DNA from: Oscillospiraceae bacterium
GTDB lineage: Bacteria; Bacillota; Clostridia; Oscillospirales; Ruminococcaceae
Assembly: GCA_030527085.1 (NCBI GenBank)
Contig: JAUNBN010000110.1
Span: 1 to 5,064 of the forward strand
Length of the DNA stretch: 5,064 nucleotides
Direction of reading: 5' to 3'
Part shown: one piece after another, positions 1 to 5,064 of the stretch
Layout of the letters: the number at the start of each line of letters is the position of its first letter
Numbering within the stretch: position 1 is the first letter of the stretch
Notes under the pieces: generated by a model
Database searches by the model: none
What the model saw: the letters and a program-made list of their open reading frames with translations, nothing else
What the model was told of the DNA's origin: nothing
Position numbers and translations under genes: made by a program

Positions 1-1
1 G

Positions 2-151
2 CGCCTTGAATGGGACGAGGATATGCTCGAATGGTTCTGCGCCGCCGAAATGGACGAGGACGAGCTCTTCTCCTTTTTAAGCTCGAGCGAACGCGGCTGC
101 CGCTGTTTTCTCCCCCTGGACGACTACAAGCTGGTCGAAAAGCAAAAGTAA
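2..151 (+). CDS. C-terminal fragment of an unrecognised acidic protein
   Basis: This is an open frame entering from the left edge and ending at a TAA at 149-151, with 49 residues visible. The reading begins RLEWDEDMLEWF and ends DDYKLVEKQK. The visible part is strongly acidic (runs such as EMDEDE), has aromatic residues and a Cys-x-Cys pair (GCRCF), and shows no membrane segment. Codon choice (GAC, CTC, GAG, AGC) matches the real genes elsewhere in the window, unlike the overlapping arginine-rich frame that starts at 10. Two hairpins follow the stop (153-187 and 208-244), which fits a real gene end. I do not recognise the family, and too little is present to assign a function. The upstream sequence is needed to identify it. 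Confidence 0.6.
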   Translation, partial: RLEWDEDMLEWFCAAEMDEDELFSFLSSSERGCRCFLPLDDYKLVEKQK

Positions 152-152
152 A

Positions 153-187
153 GCGGGGCCTTGAGGGCGGCAGCGCCCCTGCCCCGC
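153..187 (+). terminator. GC-rich hairpin directly after the first stop codon
   Basis: An outer 7-bp stem pairs GCGGGGC (153-159) with GCCCCGC (181-187). An inner 5-bp stem pairs GGGCG (165-169) with CGCCC (174-178) around the loop GCAG. It begins two bases after the TAA at 149-151. There is no T-run on its 3' side, so it may protect the mRNA end, help Rho-independent termination together with the next hairpin, or have another role. The structure is read from the sequence; terminator function is inferred. Confidence 0.4.
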
Positions 188-207
188 GAAAGCAATGCCA
201 TTAGATT

Positions 208-244
208 AGGGCGCTCCCCCCGCCTTCGGCGGGGGGAGCGCCCT
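208..244 (+). terminator. Perfect 17-bp inverted repeat, terminator-like
   Basis: Arms 208-224 and 228-244 pair perfectly (17 bp) around a three-base TTC loop, with the core CCCCCGCC-TTC-GGCGGGGG. It lies 56 bases after the stop of the first gene fragment. The bases after it (TGAAAATTC) are not a T-run on the + strand, and the - strand side (AATCTAAT) is only mildly AT-rich. A stem this stable at a gene end usually marks transcript termination or 3'-end protection. Its core recurs at 773-803 and, in related form, at 4019-4059. Confidence 0.5.
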
Positions 245-382
245 TGAAAATTCGGAAGTGTCCCGCCGCGTGGATTTTTTGCTGTATTACACGCTTATGG
301 GCTGCTGCTTCAAGCGGAGCTAAAGCTTATTTGGAGCAGAGCTGCATGGTCTTCTTCAGGGAGCGCGCGCAGCTTCCTTGCT
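245..382. other. Intergenic stretch with no supported gene
   Basis: Neither strand carries a coding frame with a ribosome binding site or recognisable protein, and I see no tRNA or known RNA fold. The - strand side follows the stop of the PTS IIA-like gene without an obvious T-tailed terminator before the hairpin at 208-244. That gene's transcript may therefore run to that hairpin. Confidence 0.4.
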
Positions 383-724
383 CTAGCGCCCGCTCTTGAG
401 CAGGCTTATATTCTGCGCCGTTATCCTGACGAGCGTTCTCGCGCTCTCATAGGCGGGAAGGCGCAGCACGAACATCTTTGTAGCGTCGTAGCGCCCGTAA
501 TAGCGCAGATGCTGAGCCGCCCATTCAAGGCCGTCGTTTCGCGCCTCGAGGTGCTCGCGGGCCGACTTTATTTTGCTCGCGGCCCTCTCGAAATCGCCCT
601 CGAGCGCTGCGCTGAAAGCCTCCTCGGCCAGAGCCTCGGCCTCCCGCGCGGCCTGAAAGAGCGCGTCGGCCTCGACCTTGAGCTTTTCTTCCGTTTCCTG
701 CTTCTGTCCGCCGTACATTATCAT
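383..724 (-). CDS. Small helical protein, PTS lactose/cellobiose IIA-like, apparently lacking the active histidine
   Basis: The gene encodes 113 residues with stop TAG at 383-385. I chose the ATG at 722-724. AAGGA (737-741) lies 12 bases upstream, a little far, and the longer frame would start at a TTG and translate the hairpin at 773-803 into an arginine-rich run. The sequence is almost all helix-forming. Residues 28-60 (AREAEALAEEAF, then EGDFERAASKI) follow the pattern of the PTS IIA lactose/cellobiose family (ChbA, LacF), where an alanine-rich helix is followed by GDF and a second helix. Those enzymes are about 105-115 residues long and form trimers that carry a phosphate on one His. Aligning on GDF puts Asn63 at the position of that His, and the later HAQDHL-type motif reads PAYESA. 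No other PTS gene is present. It may be a non-catalytic relative or an unrelated helical bundle. The family call is from memory of the motifs. Confidence 0.55.
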   Translation of the reverse strand: MIMYGGQKQETEEKLKVEADALFQAAREAEALAEEAFSAALEGDFERAASKIKSAREHLEARNDGLEWAAQHLRYYGRYDATKMFVLRLPAYESARTLVRITAQNISLLKSGR

Positions 725-736
725 TGAGAAATACCG

Positions 737-741
737 TCCTT
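737..741 (-). promoter_or_regulatory. Ribosome binding site deciding the start at 724
   Basis: The - strand reads AAGGA here, 12 bases before the ATG at 722-724 and 18 before the alternative ATG at 716-718. The nearer ATG is favoured. The spacing is longer than ideal, so translation may be modest or may depend on leader folding. Confidence 0.4.
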
Positions 742-746
742 TTTTA

Positions 747-759
747 GAGCGCCCCGCTC
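747..759 (-). other. Small leader hairpin next to the ribosome binding site
   Basis: GAGCG (747-751) pairs with CGCTC (755-759) around a CCC loop. In the mRNA of the 383-724 gene it ends five bases before the AAGGA site. The - strand bases GGCGCTC (from 753-747) could instead pair with GAGCGCC (from 847-841) of the first leader hairpin, giving an alternative long-range fold. The pairing is visible; any regulatory switching is inference. Confidence 0.35.
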
Positions 760-772
760 GCGCGTTTTCTTC

Positions 773-803
773 CCGCACTCCCCGCCTTCGGCGGGGAGTG
801 CGG
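773..803 (-). other. Perfect 14-bp inverted repeat inside the 5' leader
   Basis: Arms 773-786 and 790-803 pair perfectly around a three-base loop (TTC on the + strand, GAA on the -). The core is CCCCGCC-TTC-GGCGGGG, nearly the same as in the hairpin at 208-244. It lies between the predicted promoter (900-928) and the ATG at 724, so it would be transcribed as leader. There is no T-run on either side. It could be a leader structure or a member of a dispersed repeat family. Confidence 0.5.
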
Positions 804-840
804 CATCGAACCCGCTTTTGAGGAACTCCTGTTTTTTTAA

Positions 841-887
841 GGCGCTCTCTTTTTTGGAAAAAAGAGGGCAACAGCGCCGCTTTTTTT
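841..887 (+). terminator. Hairpin with T-run, terminator-like on the + strand; leader stem on the - strand
   Basis: GGCGCT (841-846) can pair with AGCGCC (873-878). Alternatively, an inner stem 844-855/858-869 forms around a GG turn from a T6/A6 arm pair. On the + strand this is followed by GC and seven T (881-887), the usual look of an intrinsic terminator, yet no + strand gene lies upstream. On the - strand the same sequence begins about 15 bases after the predicted transcription start of the 383-724 gene, so it may instead be the first stem of that leader. It could also stop antisense transcription coming from the left. Confidence 0.4.
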
Positions 888-899
888 ATTCACATATTT

Positions 900-928
900 A
901 TTATATACTTAGTGCTTCACGAGGTGAA
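900..928 (-). promoter_or_regulatory. sigma70/sigmaA-type promoter for the PTS IIA-like gene
   Basis: On the - strand a -35 TTCACC (923-928, four of six consensus bases) is separated by exactly 17 bases from a perfect -10 TATAAT (900-905). Transcription would begin near 893, leaving a leader of about 170 bases before the ATG at 724. It lies downstream of the gtrA-like stop codon at 968, so the small gene probably has its own transcription unit. Confidence 0.6.
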
Positions 929-967
929 AAGGCTGGGGAATAACAACGAAAAGCGCGCAGCTCCCCT

Positions 968-1480
968 TCACGAGGCCCGGCTTTTGCTCTGGGGGAAAAT
1001 CAAAAACTTGCTCGCCGGGTAGGCGATGAGCAGCCCCGCGAACATGCAGAGCAGCTTTACTGTGAGGTCTCCCGCCGTCTCGCCTAAGAGAGATGCGACG
1101 CCCGGGCGTATGGCCGTCGGCAGCCAGAGCTGCAAGAGCCAGACGAGCGCGGCCATCGGGATATAAAGCGCCAGCGAGCGTCCTATATCGGCGCTCGATG
1201 CGAAGGTGTAGCGGCGCTGAACCAGGAAGTTGACACCCTGCCCCAGCGCGTAGGAGAGGCAGACGGAGAGAAAGTAGCCAAGACCCCCGCTTGCGGCGCC
1301 GTAATCGAATATCCACCAGCGAAAGCTCTGCGCGGCCATGTGCGAAAAGACGAAAAAGCGCAGCAGCGCGAAGCTCGCCATCTCCGCCGCGCTGGCTACA
1401 AGCCCCAGAAGCGCGAACTTCACCGCTTGCCAAAGACCGGCGTGCCTGTTTGTGAAAGCCCTTATTTTTTCCGTCATCAT
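968..1480 (-). CDS. GtrA-family membrane protein
   Basis: The gene encodes 170 residues starting at the ATG at 1478-1480 (another ATG follows at 1475-1477) and ending with TGA at 968-970. Four hydrophobic segments are visible at about residues 18-44, 66-84, 101-121 and 140-160, the layout of GtrA proteins (usually 120-170 residues). The signature after the second segment is NFLVQRRYTF (84-93), and a similar YPASKFLIF closes the fourth (154-162). GtrA proteins sit in the cytoplasmic membrane and are thought to help carry lipid-linked sugars across it for glycan or wall-polymer modification; the substrate here is unknown. The open frame extends upstream to a TTG at 1597, but that part is arginine-rich, unlike the family, and contains the predicted promoter. 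No glycosyltransferase gene is adjacent inside the window. Confidence 0.85.
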   Translation of the reverse strand: MMTEKIRAFTNRHAGLWQAVKFALLGLVASAAEMASFALLRFFVFSHMAAQSFRWWIFDYGAASGGLGYFLSVCLSYALGQGVNFLVQRRYTFASSADIGRSLALYIPMAALVWLLQLWLPTAIRPGVASLLGETAGDLTVKLLCMFAGLLIAYPASKFLIFPQSKSRAS

Positions 1481-1484
1481 AAAG

Positions 1485-1513
1485 ATAGTATTCCAAAAAA
1501 TCTTTACTGTCAA
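1485..1513 (-). promoter_or_regulatory. Consensus-like promoter abutting the gtrA-like start codon
   Basis: On the - strand a perfect -35 TTGACA (1508-1513) and a -10 TACTAT (1485-1490, four of six consensus bases) are separated by 17 bases. The predicted +1 is at about 1478, at the ATG itself (1478-1480 or 1475-1477). The transcript would have essentially no leader. The only Shine-Dalgarno-like bases (GGA) lie inside the promoter spacer. Confidence 0.6.
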
Positions 1514-1529
1514 CGGCTCGTAAGAGCCG
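1514..1529. repeat. Short inverted repeat next to the -35 box
   Basis: CGGCTC (1514-1519) and GAGCCG (1524-1529) form a perfect 6-bp dyad around GTAA, touching the -35 box of the gtrA-like promoter. It could be a binding site for a regulator or a small hairpin on the other strand. Function is unknown. Confidence 0.3.
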
Positions 1530-1571
1530 GGAGTGAACCGAAGGCTGTTGTTTCCCCGCCTGCGGTGAAGA

Positions 1572-1620
1572 AGCCTGAGAGCCGCCGAGTGCTCCAAGAG
1601 CGTGTTTAGCGCTCAGGGCT
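1572..1620 (+). other. Inverted repeat in the region upstream of the DUF2804 gene
   Basis: AGCCTGAG (1572-1579) pairs with CTCAGGGCT (1612-1620) with one bulged G, and an inner GAGCG/CGCTC pair (1598-1602 and 1609-1613) overlaps the right arm, so two folds compete. It lies about 40 bases before the ribosome binding site. I do not recognise a riboswitch class. The fold may be a leader element or chance in GC-rich DNA. Confidence 0.25.
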
Positions 1621-1650
1621 CCCCCTCAAAAGTGATGTTTTTAAGAATCC

Positions 1651-1656
1651 GGAGGA
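1651..1656 (+). promoter_or_regulatory. Strong ribosome binding site for the DUF2804 gene
   Basis: GGAGGA lies six bases before the ATG at 1663, a near-ideal Shine-Dalgarno site that fixes this start. I found no convincing -35/-10 pair on the + strand between 1481 and 1650, so the promoter of this operon is not identified. Confidence 0.8.
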
Positions 1657-1662
1657 TAGACC

Positions 1663-2700
1663 ATGCAGACTGAAATTACCGAAAAAGGCCCGCTGCTGAA
1701 CGAGGACGGCTCGCTTGCCGCGCGCGGCTGGGCGCGCACTCTTATAAGGGACTACGAGCGCTCGGCCATTAAGGCCCCCGCTCACCGCATAAAGGAATGG
1801 GACTACTATTATACAGGCAATTCGCGCTTCGGCGTTGCGCTAACGGTGGCCGACAACTCCTATATGGGTCTTTTGAGCGCCTCGCTGCTCGAGTTTGGCG
1901 AAGCGCCTCGCGAGACGACCAAAAGCGTGATGACGCTCCTGCCGCTGGGCTCCTTCAATATGCCTTCTACCTCGACCGAGGGCGACGTGCATTTCGAAAA
2001 CAAGAGCTGTCAGTTCCTCTTTTCAAACGACGGCGGGGGAACCAGGCGGCTGCTCGCGCAGATGAGCGGCTTTGAAAAGGGTCTCGACTTCGCCTGCGAC
2101 ATTACGCTTGCGGACGAGCCGCCCGAGAGCATAGTTATGATGACGCCCTTCGCCGAAAACAAAAGGGCTTTTTACTACAATCAGAAGATAAACTGCCTTC
2201 GCGCCTCAGGCGCAGCCTCGGTGGGAGATAAGATATACGAGTTCGACCCCGCCGAGAGCTTCGCGGTGCTCGACTGGGGGCGCGGAGTCTGGACCTATTC
2301 CAACACCTGGTACTGGGGCAGCGCGAGCGGCCTTGTCGGCGGCAGGCCCTTCGGCTTCAACATAGGCTATGGCTTCGGCGACGTCTCGGCCGCGAGCGAG
2401 AATATAGTCTTTTACGAGGGCCGCGGACACAAGCTCTCGCAGGTGAATTTCGGCATACCCATGAAGGACGGCAGGGAGGACTACCTCTCCAAGTGGAGCT
2501 TCACCTCAGACGACGGGCGCTTCGAAATGGAGTTTTCGCCCCTTATCGACCGTGCCTCCTGCACGAGCGCGCTTATAATAAAGAGCGACCAGCATCAGGT
2601 CTTCGGTATCTTCTCGGGCCGCGTCAGGCTCGACGGCGGCGAGACGCTGGAAATCAAGGAGCTGCCCGGCTTTGCCGAAAAGGTAGCGAACAGGTGGTAA
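1663..2700 (+). CDS. DUF2804 family protein
   Basis: The gene encodes 345 residues and looks complete: a strong ribosome binding site precedes the ATG, the N-terminal EKGPLLNEDG is typical of the family, and the C-terminus ends GFAEKVANRW, where family members also end. Motifs in order are IKEWDYYY (43-50), LDWGRGVW (203-210), WYWGSASG (216-223), GFNIGYGFGD (231-240), ENIVFYEG (246-253), DDGRFEMEFSP (283-293) and QHQVFG (310-315). There is no signal peptide or membrane segment, so it is probably cytoplasmic. The high beta and aromatic content suggests a beta-barrel, perhaps lipocalin/CrtC-like, but this is inference. The biochemical function of DUF2804 is not known to me. The next gene starts five bases after its TAA, so the two are probably co-transcribed, linking it loosely to envelope assembly. 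Confidence 0.85.
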   Translation: MQTEITEKGPLLNEDGSLAARGWARTLIRDYERSAIKAPAHRIKEWDYYYTGNSRFGVALTVADNSYMGLLSASLLEFGEAPRETTKSVMTLLPLGSFNMPSTSTEGDVHFENKSCQFLFSNDGGGTRRLLAQMSGFEKGLDFACDITLADEPPESIVMMTPFAENKRAFYYNQKINCLRASGAASVGDKIYEFDPAESFAVLDWGRGVWTYSNTWYWGSASGLVGGRPFGFNIGYGFGDVSAASENIVFYEGRGHKLSQVNFGIPMKDGREDYLSKWSFTSDDGRFEMEFSPLIDRASCTSALIIKSDQHQVFGIFSGRVRLDGGETLEIKELPGFAEKVANRW

Positions 2701-2705
2701 ACTAA

Positions 2706-3992
2706 ATGCTCTTTCTTGTTTTCGCGGGGCTGCTGCTCGCGGCGGCTCTGGGCGCTCTCGCGCGCTCGAAAAGCTCGCGCTGGCTATATTTAAGCCTTGC
2801 TTCTCTCGCGGCTATTTTTCTTTTTCTGGCCCGCTTCGGCGGAGTGTTCAGCGCCCTCTGCCCCGCCCTGCTCCCCGCGCTCGCGGCCTTCACCGCCGGG
2901 GCTCTCATAAGCGGCCTTGCGCGCTCGGGGCTGCAAAGGAGAAACAAGGCCGTAGACACCGGCAGCGCCGCGAGGGACAAAAAGCGCCGCCGCTCAAACT
3001 CGCGCAGCGCCGCTTTAGTCTGCGCGCTTTTAATTCTGCTCGCCTGCGGCGCGCTCAGCCTTATAGTCTCGCCCGCGCGCTCGAGCGCGCTCAAGGGAGT
3101 GGAGTCCACCCCCCTCTCCTCGCCGAGCGTCAATATACTGCTCTGCGGCGTTGACAACGACCCCAACGACCCCTACCACCAGCAGCGCATGGCCGACGTT
3201 ATAGCCGTCGTGAGCCTGGATTTCAAAACAAAATCAGCGGCCATGCTGCAAATCCCCCGCGACACCTATGTGGGCTCCCTCACCTCGACGGGCAAGATAA
3301 ACGCTCTCTACAACCTCGGCGACAGCCCCGAGGAGGGCTTAAACGCCCTCGCCTCGGCCGTAAGCGAGCAGCTATGCCTGCCGCTCGACCACTACGCCAC
3401 GATAAACATGGAGGGCTTCCGCGCCGCCGTGGACGCGCTGGGCGGCGTTACCGTAACGCTCGAGAGCGACATGAGCTTCAACTACTACGACGTCGAGGGT
3501 AATGTAACCGGAACCGTCTATCTTCCCGCCGGAGAAAACCTGCTCGACGGCGTCACCGCCGACCTCTTTGTCCGCTACCGCAACTACGCCCGCGCCGACC
3601 TCGACCGCATAGAGGTGCAGCGCTACTTCTACGCCGGCCTCATAAACCGCCTTAGCACGGCGAGCGTACCACAGCTCATAGCGGCGGTGAGCGCGGCCTA
3701 CCCCTATCTCGAAACGGACTACAGCCTGGCCCAGCTAGCGGCGCTCGCGCTGCGCTTCAGGGGAGCTTCGGCGGAGAATATCAATATGATAAGCGTACCC
3801 GGCGAGGCGCTGACCTACGGCGGACAGTCGGTCTATTCGGCGCACAAAGAAGCGCTGGCCGAGCTTCTCAACAGCTATATGCGCCCCTATTCCGAGCCTG
3901 TAGCGGCAGAAGAGCTGGGCGTTATCGAGCTTGCGAACACCACCTCCTGGAACGACGGCGGCGGCTCCTCGCTGTCCGAATACGGGGCCTGA
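2706..3992 (+). CDS. LCP (LytR-CpsA-Psr) family envelope glycopolymer transferase
   Basis: The gene encodes 428 residues. AGGTGG at 2692-2697, inside the end of the previous gene, lies eight bases before the ATG. Hydrophobic segments lie at about 1-18, 26-42, 51-71 and 101-122. Positive residues (20-25, and the Arg/Lys-rich 72-100) place the loops so that the LCP domain (about 142-316) is outside the cell. Family marks are NILLCGVD (143-150), Asp164 in the RMADVIAVVSLD segment, the IPRDTYV motif with Arg185, the GGVTV turn (246-250), and VRYRNYARADLDRIEVQR (289-306) with Arg290, Arg292 and Arg301. LCP enzymes move undecaprenyl-phosphate-linked polymers such as teichoic acids or capsule onto peptidoglycan. 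Many have one membrane helix and some capsule types have three, so four is notable. A 36-residue polar tail ends in a GGGSS-type stretch. The exact polymer is unknown. Confidence 0.9.
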   Translation: MLFLVFAGLLLAAALGALARSKSSRWLYLSLASLAAIFLFLARFGGVFSALCPALLPALAAFTAGALISGLARSGLQRRNKAVDTGSAARDKKRRRSNSRSAALVCALLILLACGALSLIVSPARSSALKGVESTPLSSPSVNILLCGVDNDPNDPYHQQRMADVIAVVSLDFKTKSAAMLQIPRDTYVGSLTSTGKINALYNLGDSPEEGLNALASAVSEQLCLPLDHYATINMEGFRAAVDALGGVTVTLESDMSFNYYDVEGNVTGTVYLPAGENLLDGVTADLFVRYRNYARADLDRIEVQRYFYAGLINRLSTASVPQLIAAVSAAYPYLETDYSLAQLAALALRFRGASAENINMISVPGEALTYGGQSVYSAHKEALAELLNSYMRPYSEPVAAEELGVIELANTTSWNDGGGSSLSEYGA

Positions 3993-4018
3993 ATTAAAAA
4001 AGGCGAAGGGCATTAAAA

Positions 4019-4059
4019 CAGGGTGTTTTCCCCCGCTGAAAGCGGGGGAAAACACCCTG
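4019..4059 (-). terminator. Perfect 19-bp hairpin between convergent LCP and ackA genes
   Basis: Arms 4019-4037 and 4041-4059 pair perfectly (19 bp) around a GAA loop (TTC on the - strand), with a CCCCCGC core. On the - strand the stem is followed by TTTTAAT, a short T-tail, which fits a terminator for ackA. On the + strand the next bases are ACAAAATGG with no T-run, though the stem may still end or protect the LCP transcript. Its location 26 bases after one stop and 56 before the other suits a shared bidirectional terminator. Confidence 0.7.
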
Positions 4060-4115
4060 ACAAAATGGTAGTGGCCTTCGGTGGTGGGGACTTGGCAGGA
4101 AGTCTCTGCCTAATG

Positions 4116-5064
4116 CTATCTCGATACTATCTCGAGGGCGTCGCGCGCTATCATTATCTCCTCGTTCGTGGGCAGAACCATGGCGCGCACGCGGCTGCTC
4201 TCGCTGGAGAAAACCGCCTCTTTGCGCGAGGCTTCGGCGCAGAGCCCCTCGTCGACCTCGAGCCCCAAAAACTGCATATCCGAGCATATCTCAAAGCGCA
4301 CCTGCTCGTCGTTCTCGCCTATGCCGCCGGTGAAGATGAGCGCGTCGAGCCCGCCCATTGCCGCCGCGTAAGCTCCTATGTACTTCTTAATTCCGTAGAC
4401 CAGCAGCTCGAGCGCAAGAGCAGCGCGCGCACTGCCATCTTCTGCCGCCGCGTGCAGATCGCGGCAGTCGCTGGAGACGCCGCTTATGCCCATAAAGCCC
4501 GAGCGCTTGTTGAGCAGCGAATCCATCTCGGCGGGGCTCATGCCCTCGGACTGCATTAAATAAGTTACTATCGAGGGGTCGAGCGCGCCGCTGCGCGTGC
4601 CCATAATAAAGCCGTCGAGCGGGGTAAATCCCATAGAGGTGTCGACGCTCTCGCCGTTCAAAACGGCCGAAAGCGAGCTGCCGTTGCCGAGGTGGCAGGT
4701 GATTATTCTGCTGTTCTCGCGCCCGCCGAAAAGCTCGAAATAACGCCCGCTCACATAGCGGTGGGAGGTGCCGTGGAAGCCGTAGCGCCTTATGCCCTGC
4801 TTTTCGTAGTATTCGTAGGGCAGAGGGTAGATATAGGCCTTGGGCGGCATGGTCTGGTGGAAGGCCGTGTCGAAAACGGCCACGTTGGGCGTGCCTTCCC
4901 CGAAGACCTCGCGGCAGGCCCTTATCGCCTCGGCCTCGGGCGGGTTGTGAAGCGGCGCGAACTTGCCGTATTCGTCTATAATGGCGAGGACCTCATCATC
5001 AACAAGCGTGGAACTCGTTATCTTTTCGCCGCCGTGTACCACGCGGTGGCCTATGGCCCCCACT
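4116..5064 (-). CDS. ackA: Acetate kinase, N-terminal part cut off by the window edge
   Basis: This cytoplasmic enzyme interconverts acetyl phosphate and ADP with acetate and ATP. It normally works with phosphotransacetylase to make ATP during fermentation. The frame runs off the right end; the first full codon, GTG at 5061-5063, is an internal valine and not a start. In the 315 visible residues every known active-site motif is present: GHRVVHGGE with Arg7, FDTAFHQTMP with Asp65, YGFHGTSH with His97, HLGNGSS with Asn127, MGTRSG with Arg157, FTGGIGEN (244-251) and NEEIMIA with Glu301. They match Arg91, Asp148, His180, Asn211, Arg241 and Glu384 of the Methanosarcina enzyme at a constant offset of 83-84, so about 83 residues are missing and there is no internal gap. 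The stop is TAG at 4116-4118. No pta gene is visible; it may lie beyond the edge. Confidence 0.97.
   Translation of the reverse strand, partial: VGAIGHRVVHGGEKITSSTLVDDEVLAIIDEYGKFAPLHNPPEAEAIRACREVFGEGTPNVAVFDTAFHQTMPPKAYIYPLPYEYYEKQGIRRYGFHGTSHRYVSGRYFELFGGRENSRIITCHLGNGSSLSAVLNGESVDTSMGFTPLDGFIMGTRSGALDPSIVTYLMQSEGMSPAEMDSLLNKRSGFMGISGVSSDCRDLHAAAEDGSARAALALELLVYGIKKYIGAYAAAMGGLDALIFTGGIGENDEQVRFEICSDMQFLGLEVDEGLCAEASRKEAVFSSESSRVRAMVLPTNEEIMIARDALEIVSR

Noticed and set aside
286..313. Possible - strand promoter, TTGAAG (308-313) and TGTAAT (286-291) with 16-base spacing.
   Set aside because: There is no - strand gene to the left for it to drive within the window, and boxes of this quality occur by chance.
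725..871. N-terminal extension of the small - strand gene up to a TTG at 869-871.
   Set aside because: It begins at a weak codon without a ribosome site, is Arg/Lys-rich, and mostly translates the inverted repeat at 773-803. The predicted promoter and ATG at 724 explain the region better.
909..1496. A 195-residue - strand frame overlapping the GtrA gene.
   Set aside because: It is arginine-rich, has no recognisable family or membrane layout, and shares DNA with a convincing GtrA gene. It is a shadow frame of GC-rich coding DNA.
1481..1597. N-terminal extension of the GtrA-family frame to a TTG at 1595-1597.
   Set aside because: The extra residues are unlike the family, and the stretch contains a consensus-like promoter and a dyad.
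3075..3090. A 16-bp perfect palindrome of GC and AG steps inside the LCP gene.
   Set aside because: It falls in ordinary Ala/Arg/Ser codons of the linker after the last membrane helix, and alternating GC codons easily produce it.
82..4413. Repeated CTCGAG sites, about nine in the window.
   Set aside because: Most lie in coding DNA and are explained by CTC, GAG and CGA/AGC codon preference. Spacing and context show no regular pattern.
4023..4559. A 178-residue + strand frame opposite ackA.
   Set aside because: It starts in the terminator hairpin and runs antisense to a fully conserved acetate kinase, so it is a shadow.

Overview
The window is a GC-rich stretch of bacterial chromosome with high coding density, and nothing in it looks like a phage, plasmid, insertion sequence or CRISPR array. 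An LCP (LytR-CpsA-Psr) envelope enzyme, Shine-Dalgarno sites and sigma70/sigmaA-type promoters suggest a Gram-positive lineage. My best guess is a GC-rich gut-type Clostridia/Bacillota. That guess is inference from gene content and style, not from a marker gene.

Layout, left to right. (1) 2-151 (+) is the C-terminal tail of an unrecognised acidic protein, followed by two hairpins (153-187 and 208-244). (2) 245-382 holds no gene that I can support. (3) 383-724 (-) is a small helical protein that resembles the lactose/cellobiose PTS IIA fold but appears to lack the phospho-acceptor histidine. It has a good predicted promoter (900-928) and a roughly 170-nt structured 5' leader with three hairpins. 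(4) 968-1480 (-) is a four-helix GtrA-family membrane protein. Its consensus-like promoter lies so close to the ATG that the mRNA may be leaderless. (5) 1663-2700 (+) is a full-length DUF2804 protein. (6) 2706-3992 (+), five bases further on, is an LCP-family protein with four predicted membrane segments. (7) A perfect 19-bp-stem hairpin (4019-4059) sits between the convergent LCP and acetate kinase genes. (8) 4116-5064 (-) is acetate kinase (ackA), cut by the window edge and missing about 83 N-terminal residues.

Two of the genes have envelope roles by family. GtrA proteins usually help move lipid-linked sugars across the membrane, and LCP proteins transfer undecaprenyl-linked glycopolymers onto the wall. 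The DUF2804 gene is probably co-transcribed with LCP, so its unknown function may be envelope-related; this is association only. Acetate kinase is a central fermentation enzyme unrelated to its neighbours.

I do not see a clear new multi-gene system. The points most worth checking are the PTS IIA-like protein without its histidine, its folded leader, the promoter that abuts the gtrA-like start codon, and three perfect hairpins that share one core sequence.
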